From Dactylellina haptotyla (Eukaryota; Ascomycota; Orbiliomycetes; Orbiliales; Orbiliaceae): a stretch of DNA of 64,000 nt. Position 1 is the first letter of the stretch. Each line of letters starts with the position of its first letter. Position numbers and translations under genes: made by a program. Positions 56,964-64,000 of the stretch are shown here, piece after piece. The DNA lies in contig CM062385.1 of the NCBI GenBank assembly GCA_031310005.1, forward strand, positions 3,224,001 through 3,288,000, read 5' to 3'. Below the pieces are notes generated by a model. The model saw nothing but the letters and a program-made list of their open reading frames with translations, searched no databases and was not told where the DNA came from.

Positions 56964-57314
56964 TCAGCTGGGCAAGGGTCGTAGGCGAACTTGTAGGCTG
57001 ATCGCTCTCCAGTGCAAAACACCGCGTTTGGTTCGCTCACCTTCCGAGGCTCCAGGCTTGGATTTGCCATTAGAGACAGAAAATCTGATATGGCAGACGT
57101 CCCAATCTCTACCAGACGATGAAGAAGACGACGACGACGATCCCGTGGAACCGGATGATACCGAAGAGGCCGATGATGAAGGTTTGCTCTTGACTCGTGA
57201 TTCTTCTGTGCGACGGAATTCTTGTATTAGTATTATAATTTAGAGGCATGCATGTCGATAAATTTAAGGCCACTCACCAGCCAGCATGGCGGTTAATGCG
57301 GCAATTGTCAACAT
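56964..57314 (-). CDS. doubtful small Ser-rich secreted protein
   Basis: Proposed exons are 57314-57278 and 57205-56964, giving 92 residues. The first exon, MLTIAALTAMLAG, looks like the start of a signal peptide, and the intron is canonical (GTGAGT, ATACTAAT, GCACAG). The second exon encodes a Ser run of nine and a KR-containing tail. A different frame through the same exon runs into an open stretch ending in a Cys/Trp-containing part (ERSAYKFAYDPCPAEWCG) with better codon choice, but no splice I can find connects it. So this may be a degenerate gene, or the exon 2 model may be wrong. I recognise no family. Confidence 0.3.
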
Positions 57315-59441
57315 CTTTCGAGTCTCGGACCAAGGTTGGACGCATTTCGTAGATATCCGGTATCGGTCATAACGGATGTTCGAAGAATCTGGACGGTCGG
57401 CTTTGAATAGATATGATCCAGAGTGTGAAGAGGTCGGTCGGCCAGGCATTTTAATCGGCGTTTCAAATAGTTATAAAAACCTAGTAGTACTAAGACTGGG
57501 TCTCCTCTCAAATGTGTCTTTTTTGTTTGTTGGGTCGGGTAGGTCTGTCTGCTATTGATGGTAAGTATACACTTGATTCTAAGTGGGCCAATCCTCCGTC
57601 TTCTTATACTCCAAATTCATCTCTGTCTATTTTAACTAGACAGTATTTCAAGGGGAGGCAGGGTCTTCCAAGAAAGACCAAGAAATAACTCTGTACAATA
57701 CAAATGTAATCCAAGAAATGATACGACGGTCACTCAATATTAGTTTGCTGTAAAGAATTTCTCGGCATCGGGGTGCTTTGGCAGCCTTTCAATGCAAGCA
57801 TATTATCAACCTACCATACTCTCCGTGGCTGTTAGCCCCCAAGACGGGTCAGAGTGGACGAGACGGTGAATTTGCGCTGTGTTCAGGATCGATCTGCACT
57901 CTTGGCAGTTAACCAAACCTTTGAAGACAGCAATAACCTAATATTCACTTTCTTGGGTATTCTAAAGTTTTTCCTATTGTTCTCCCGACTCGAGTGCACC
58001 TATTGAGGAGTATCTTCATGTTTAATTTTGTTTTAGAGGGCAGTGCTGGATGGACGACAACACGAACGAAAACAACACCAATAGAAAACCAAGCCTTTTG
58101 TGGAATTGAACACCGGATATCAAAATTACAATTGTCCACAGGTCGAACCGTCTGGATGCCTGAATTCAGGTCATTTACCGCGCTGTCTGCAACTACCCCC
58201 TTCTTCGGGCCCTCTCCTGTTGTGCGACCCTGGATTTGTTGAGAAATACTCACACCGGGGTGAAACGTTTGAGACGGGGACCAACTGAATGCAAAAATGG
58301 CGTATCCTGCCAGCGAACAGAAATTAAAAACCGGTATCAAGTGATGCGTGGGTGACCGCTGGAGCATTCTCATGGATCTTGTTTTCGGAGATATTTTACT
58401 TGGCGATAGAAGCCGTATGGTGGCGGCGGGTATGCAAGGAACGCGAGGAAGGGAGGAATGCTTGGGGTCTCCGTTGGGCATAGAAAAGTCTTGGAACAGG
58501 GGCTGCCTAATTTATTATATTGAATCGAAATATCGATCTCGTAGAAGCTTTTCGCCCACGACTAGAAATTCCAGATCGCCGTCGGATCGAATGGGCGGCG
58601 TTACGAGTGAATGTAATCATTATTGAACGCCGATAGCCACATTAGGATCTTGTAGACGCAGTTTCTTCTAGGCCCACGCGCAAGCTCTCGATCGTGACTC
58701 GACTCGGGACCTCTGCTAACTAGGTTCCCTATTCAAGACGGGGTATATTTGTTTGGTGAGAGGTTGAAGTTGCACACTTGGAGAGATCGACATATTTTAA
58801 ATTCCGATCTCGCTTGGCGGTCCATGGCGTGTCTTCCCGCCTCATGGATCATAGATTTGCAGATTGGCAGCCTTAAAGAACTGGTAGTATTTTTGAATAA
58901 TAGCGGTTGGTAATATTATCCTTACTGTCCCACGTCAACAAGTCTTCTGACATCTTGCGGGCTTGCGAATCGTGGGGTTGGCAAGGATTAAACTTCAGTT
59001 GATCTGGACCTGGCTAACGAGGAGAGAAATTCAAAATCTCTGTCTGAATTCTCCGCGAACCCTGATTCAAGTCCAGAATTCCTAGCGGAGAATTTCGAGA
59101 ATCAAATCACGAGATCCTACTCTGTCCCACAAATACAAAACGGGATGCTAACATTTCTTCGTATGCACGTAAGCGTAATCATTGTGGGATGATACGTAGA
59201 CATTTACAAGGAAGATCACGCACCAATGTCTCTCATTACAGTGTTTCTCGGGCTATCCCTGGTTATCGAGGAGGTTGTGGGTTTAAAGACTTTCTTGGCT
59301 GTTCACAACCGGAGCATCAAGCTTCCTTATTCTGACGTTCGTTCTATCCAAACTAGCTTTATTCTGCCAATTCAGTTGTCCTTTCGGCGTATTCAGTTGT
59401 CGGGCTGAATCTTCGAACCACAGTAATATATCTTACCAACA
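57315..59441. other. intergenic region
   Basis: About 2.1 kb with no convincing gene; the largest frame (minus, 57945-58481, 178 codons) shows no family or clear start and overlaps opposite-strand frames. Confidence 0.5.
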
Positions 59442-61297
59442 ATGCCGAGAAACGACAATTTGTCAAATCCAGGGCTTTGTTTTACCTCTGGTCGCAACGA
59501 TCCCGTATGGACCAAAACGAACCCATACGCCTCATGGCCGATATTCAACAAACTAGCTCAAGATTTAGAAACCCATACTGTGGTTGTTGGTGCAGGAGTT
59601 GCAGGAATTTCCACCGCCTACGAACTAATTCAGAGAGGTTTGAAGGTGGTATTACTAGAAGCCAGGGAAGTCACCTCGGGTGAGTCAGGAAGGAGTAATG
59701 GTAGCTTGAGTACCTGTTTGGGAATGAAATGGGCCGATCTGATTAGGCGTAAGTATTCAAGAAGGCTAAAATGGCAGTACTGGTCTTTCTAATATTCGGC
59801 GTCCAAAAAGTACACGGGATCGAGAATGCGAAGCTAGTACACAATAGCCATTGCTATGCGATCGATAGAGTGGAGGATATTGTAAGAAACCACGGGATCG
59901 ACTGCGACTACCATAAACTAGCGTGCCGCATCTTTTGTGGGTCCGAAGAAAATGTTACTCATGAGGTGGAAGCTTACAGCAGCCTTGAAGGCGAAAAGAA
60001 CTTGGTGTGTGAGAATGGTGTAATAACAATTGGAAATCAAGCCGTATTCAATCCCACAAAGTATGTACACGCGTTGCTGAGAGAAATGGCCAGCCGGAAT
60101 CCCGAATTATTTTCCTGCTATACACATACCCGTGTGAAGATTTACAAAGCAGTTGGTAGTGGAGTTTTGTTGACTACGGAGGAAGGTCATTCGATAGAAG
60201 CTAGAAATATGATTATGACGGTGGGGGCGCCTGTTCGTAAGCATAAGATCTCTTTTTTTTATGATCAAAACCCTTAAGGCGGCAAAACTAACTTCTTTAA
60301 GGCACCCCAACATATATTATGAAAAATGGTTGCTACAGGTTAGTAGCGTATAGTGCCCTCCAAACCGCAAGTTTTCCATTAATAACAGAAATTGCAAATA
60401 GGACTTATCACATTTCAAGCCCAATACCAGCGGCAGATGCCCCAGCATGCGTTATCTATGGTGTCGAGGGATACCCCGATATTCAAGTTACTGCCGCTTC
60501 GCATCCAGATGAAAATCTAAAATATCTTATTGTGACGGGTGGGAAGCATAAAACGGGTCATATTGACTCCAAAGAATACGATTCATATTTCAAGAGACTG
60601 CAGGATTGGACGAGCAGCAATTTCCCTACTGCGAACCGCGAATCAGACCATCGTTGGTCAAGTCAAATAATTGAATCGAATGACCATCTACCTTATATCG
60701 GTAGAGAAAAGCCAGAAAAGAGTATATTTGTGATAACTGGTAGCTCAGGCAGTCTCACGTATGGTGTTATTGGAGCAAAGATAATTGCTGATCAAATAAC
60801 CGGAGTACCAAACCCTTGGGAAGCCGTTTATGATGCATCTCGCATGCCGAAATCGAAACTTTTCGGCGCAGAGATTGAAAAAGTCCACCTCGAAGACTTA
60901 ATTCGGAAATTACGAGAAGAAAAAACCTATATCACCGATATAGAAGATCTGCCGCTGCGCGAGGGTACCGTTATGTTGCGCAATAACGAAAAGGACGGAA
61001 TGCCCTTAGCTGTATGGAAAGACAAAGAAGGGAAAACGAGAGCATTTACTGCAGTGTGCCCTCATGCATATGGAATCTTGGTATGGAATGGTGAAGAACA
61101 GACTTTTGACTGCCCATGTAGGTGCCTAAAATCTATGATCCCCAAAGCCTTGGTTCAGGTCACTAATGGGAGCGAAAGTGCATGGGAGTAGATTCGACGC
61201 GCAAACGGGACGATGTGCAGCTGGTCCGGCGAACCGGGGTCTCACTGCTCATGATGAAGCTGCAAAAGAGGCTGCTGCTGCGTCTCTTCAACTTTGA
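59442..61297 (+). CDS. FAD-dependent oxidoreductase with C-terminal Rieske [2Fe-2S] domain
   Basis: Exons 59442-59748, 59811-60236, 60344-61117 and 61179-61297 encode 541 residues. Donors are GTAAGT, GTAAGC and GTAGGT; two of the three acceptors are AAAG, and the middle one is GTTAG. N-terminal motif VVVGAGVAGIS (residues 47-57) binds FAD in a Rossmann fold of the amino-acid-oxidase/DAO type; TSGESGRSNG follows. The C-terminal Rieske cluster is Cys483, His485, Cys501 and His504: C-x-H-x15-C-x2-H, with CPLHGSRFD encoded across the last intron. Without that splice the second motif would read CPCR and the protein would end early. It probably oxidises a small amine or acid and passes electrons through the iron-sulfur cluster; the substrate is unknown. 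The gene ends 237 bases before the phospholipase-D-like gene. Confidence 0.83.
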
Positions 61298-61534
61298 AAC
61301 GGGCGGTCTTTTCCTTAGTTTAGAACCTGTTGAGCTATATTGCTATCTAGTTTTGCTTAGCCTTGAAGCCGTTTAGCCATAAGTCACAAGATAGGTATAA
61401 AATATATTATGCGTTGCCCCAATAAAATTACAACGTCTTTCTATCTTACGTCACCAAATACCTCAACTGGATGCGTGAGATCGATCTCGTGGTTTCTGAA
61501 TACGACCACGGTATTGGATGTATTTGAGGTTGAA

Positions 61535-63731
61535 ATGGAGTCTCCAAGCACCAAGGGCTCCGCAGAACTGGAGAGCTTGCTCCAAGCACCGTCAGTTTTA
61601 TCGAAGATATCTAGCGCGAGTCTCGATAGCGCACTCGACACTCATATAAATCCATATAAACTCTTTCAGAAATCATACGAAAACTCCTCTCCCAGTTTGA
61701 CAAGCTCCTTAGGTTCCATTGTAGGATTCTCATCGGCAAACCCAATTGGCGACATAACTCTCCCATCGAATGAAGAAATTGACTTGATCCGCTCCAACGA
61801 GAACTTTGAAGAAGTGGAATTCTCCGACTTGTTCGTGAAGGTATCGTGTGTCCTTGAATGATTCTATCCAGATGTTTGTGAAAATAGCCGATTTAAATCT
61901 TATACTAATATCTAAGTAGATATTTTATAATGTCTTAAAATCAATAGAAAGGAATCCGGCTGGGAACCTCACTTCTCCCGGGTTAACAGGATCTCGAGGG
62001 TCAGTTCCGTTGACGGTCATCTCGACGTAAGATATCCATACACTACCATTGCTATATCTGACCTTAATGTATTGACGAATCTATTCGAAGTGTCCCCGAA
62101 ATTGCAGATCACTATTATAATCTCATTGTGAAAGCGAGATTGGATATCCTAATATTTTCCAACTTCTGGAAGAATTCATACGCGTCTAGAAGAATAGGCG
62201 AAGCTCTCAAAGAGCTTTCGAACCGAATTGAACAAGATGGAAGAAGCCCGGTAGTCGTAAAGATTCTATTTGACCGGGGCAGCCTTCAGCATGTAGGAAT
62301 TGCTGGTTCGCAACAGTCCTAAGTCGGCTATCGTAGCTAACTCTAAAAACAGTTCGTGTCATCTCGCGTCCGCGTCGAAGAGGCAGAATGGATTACTTTA
62401 GGCCTACCTCCTAGTAAACAGATGCGAAATATCCACCTCGAGGTTATAAACTATCACAACTTCCCGCTCGGGACGCTTCATTCCAAATTTATGGTTATCG
62501 ACCGCCAGGTCGCAGCCTTGAATAGCTGCAATATTCAGGATAATTCAAATCTCGAAATGATGTGTCAATTCGATGGCCCTATTATTGAGAGTCTTTACGA
62601 GCATGCAATTATCACTTGGGGCGACGGACTGAATCCCACTTTGCCTTCGCTGAGTGCGCGGAGGGGCTCTTTACCTTCGCAGATTCAAGATTGGCGGCAT
62701 GTTGATACTCCACCCATGGAAACCCAGGGAATCGGATTGACGATGGTTAAGCTTAATAAGATTTTAAGTGAGTATCAGACAATACAATTCAACTGTACCA
62801 TATGTACGGATATTATACTAACTAGAGATAGACAAATCCATGGGCCAGAAAACGGCCCAAGAAGGGATCGACGACTTAATGGAACGTCCGTTTTGTGCAT
62901 ACAACTTTCACACAAAGAAACAGTTTCCGATAGCCTTAGTAAACAGGGCAACGCATTCAGGTAGCTCTCTCAATGTTGATATATCCTGATGCAAATAAAT
63001 TACTAAACAAAGTTTCATCCAGCTCCGGGTAACCAGTCCCTCGATGCGCCGCAAAATATCGCCTGGCTGTCAGGGATCAAATTCGCTGAAGCGAAGATAT
63101 TCATACAAACACCGGATTTAAATGCGCCTCCCGTTGTAAACGCTCTAATCGAAGCGATAAAGCGAGGGGTTGAAGTCTCGCTAGTTTTATGCATGGGCTA
63201 CAACGACCTCGGCGAGATGCTCCCGCTGCAAGGCGGACACAATGAAATTGTTGTGGTTAGAATGAAGCAACAACTAAATGAGGAGGAAAAGAAACTTTTC
63301 AAGGTATACTGGTATGTGGGGAGGGATATGGATCGACCGATACACGCCACGAAGCAAATTAGAACGTGTCACAGTAAGTTCTACATTTTAATTTGGTTGA
63401 TAATTCCTAGCATATTAGCTAATAAGATCTAGTAAAACTCATGATCGTAGATGAGAGAATTGGAATTCAGGGATCCGGGAACCAAGACTCGCAAAGTTGG
63501 TTTCATAGTCAAGAGATAAATTGTATGATAGATAGCGAGGATGTGTGCCGAGATTGGATGAAGCAGTTGAAAGGAAATCAAAACAGCTTTGTTTATGGGG
63601 CCGGGGATGTGAAAGACGGAATATGGCGGGATGAGAAGGGAAAAGAGGCAGAAGAAAGCATTGGGTCAAGCTCTGGGATTAAAGCTTGGGTAAGCGGGTC
63701 CTCTTCACTGGTCAGAGGCAAGTTCGGGTGA
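61535..63731 (+). CDS. phospholipase-D-like enzyme with two HKD motifs
   Basis: Seven exons are proposed: 61535-61840, 61920-62026, 62091-62292, 62353-62767, 62826-62960, 63023-63373 and 63433-63731, giving 604 residues. All donors are GT and all acceptors AG; the frame is kept at every junction. First HKD is LHSKFMVIDRQV with His248, Lys250 and Asp255, followed by NIQDNSNLEMM. Second HKD is HIKLMIVDERIG with His505, Lys507 and Asp512, the first half split by the last intron, followed by NQDSQSW. These are the catalytic residues of the PLD superfamily, which makes a phospho-His intermediate. The protein is larger than cardiolipin synthases and resembles fungal PLD-like proteins that have not been well studied. 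Lipid hydrolysis or transfer is inferred; no signal peptide. An in-frame ATG at 61409 is less likely. Confidence 0.83.
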
Positions 63732-64000
63732 AAATTCTTTCTAGCAATACATGTTCAGTCATCTAGGGACTAGAAGATATGCACTCATGCAAATGCTGAT
63801 TTCAAAAAGTATGTTCGTATACTTCCAAGAAGTAGCTTCTTTAGGCCATATTTTGTCTCGTAAACCAGGTGCGGCGGTGCTTTCTAGAAGTCCTCATCTT
63901 CGTACGCCGCGTCTAATTCACGAGGCAAGTCCTCATGCCGTTGGAAAACTGTCTTTGGAATAAAGATGTTTTCGAACAGATTACCATCACGATTTGCCTC

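Noticed and set aside
57945-58481. 178-codon minus-strand frame
   Set aside because: No family or codon bias seen; overlaps other open frames and has no clear start context.
1-64000. tRNA genes
   Set aside because: I looked for B-box patterns (GGTTCGANTCC and its complement). The few matches fall inside coding exons or lack a matching A-box and acceptor stem.

Overview
The window is from a filamentous ascomycete (Pezizomycotina). The gene set, short introns of about 50-120 nt with GTRAGT-like donors, CTNAY branch sites and YAG acceptors, and a carbohydrate-degrading and protein-degrading secretome would suit a member of the Leotiomycetes, but that assignment is an inference. There is no rRNA, tRNA, CRISPR array or recognisable transposon. 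I resolved 26 protein-coding loci on both strands, most of them multi-exon; coordinates given as one span include the introns, and the exon limits are in the text.

Layout. 0-13 kb: a small unknown gene at the edge, a manganese superoxide dismutase, a long gene-poor stretch, a large secreted Ser/Thr-rich protein, a secreted protein with an extraordinary Trp/Tyr-rich tail, and a small VOC (glyoxalase-like) protein. 14-20 kb: two secreted pepsin-type aspartic proteases in tandem, then an atypical short-chain dehydrogenase. 21-29 kb (all minus strand): a wax-synthase-type membrane acyltransferase, an F-box protein and a DUF2235 hydrolase. 29-35 kb (minus): a small unknown protein and a very large regulator-like protein with a variant CCHH zinc finger. 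36-44 kb: a small unknown protein, a GH7 endoglucanase with a CBM1 module, an NAD(P)-dependent dehydrogenase and a bZIP factor. 44-50 kb: two paralogous proteins of unknown function, a thioredoxin and a secreted protein. 51-57 kb: a secreted Pro/Thr-rich protein, an MFS transporter and a doubtful Ser-rich secreted peptide. 59-64 kb: a FAD oxidoreductase with a C-terminal Rieske domain, followed head-to-tail by a two-HKD phospholipase-D-like enzyme.

Functionally the window is a mix of secreted degradative enzymes (aspartic proteases, endoglucanase), redox proteins (superoxide dismutase, thioredoxin, FAD-Rieske, SDR, VOC), one transporter and regulators. I see no clear biosynthetic cluster. The most unusual object is the gene at 9414-10454: spliced with its canonical donors it gives a 242-residue secreted protein whose last 95 residues are about half Trp, Tyr and Phe. 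All gene models were spliced by eye; none was checked by database search.
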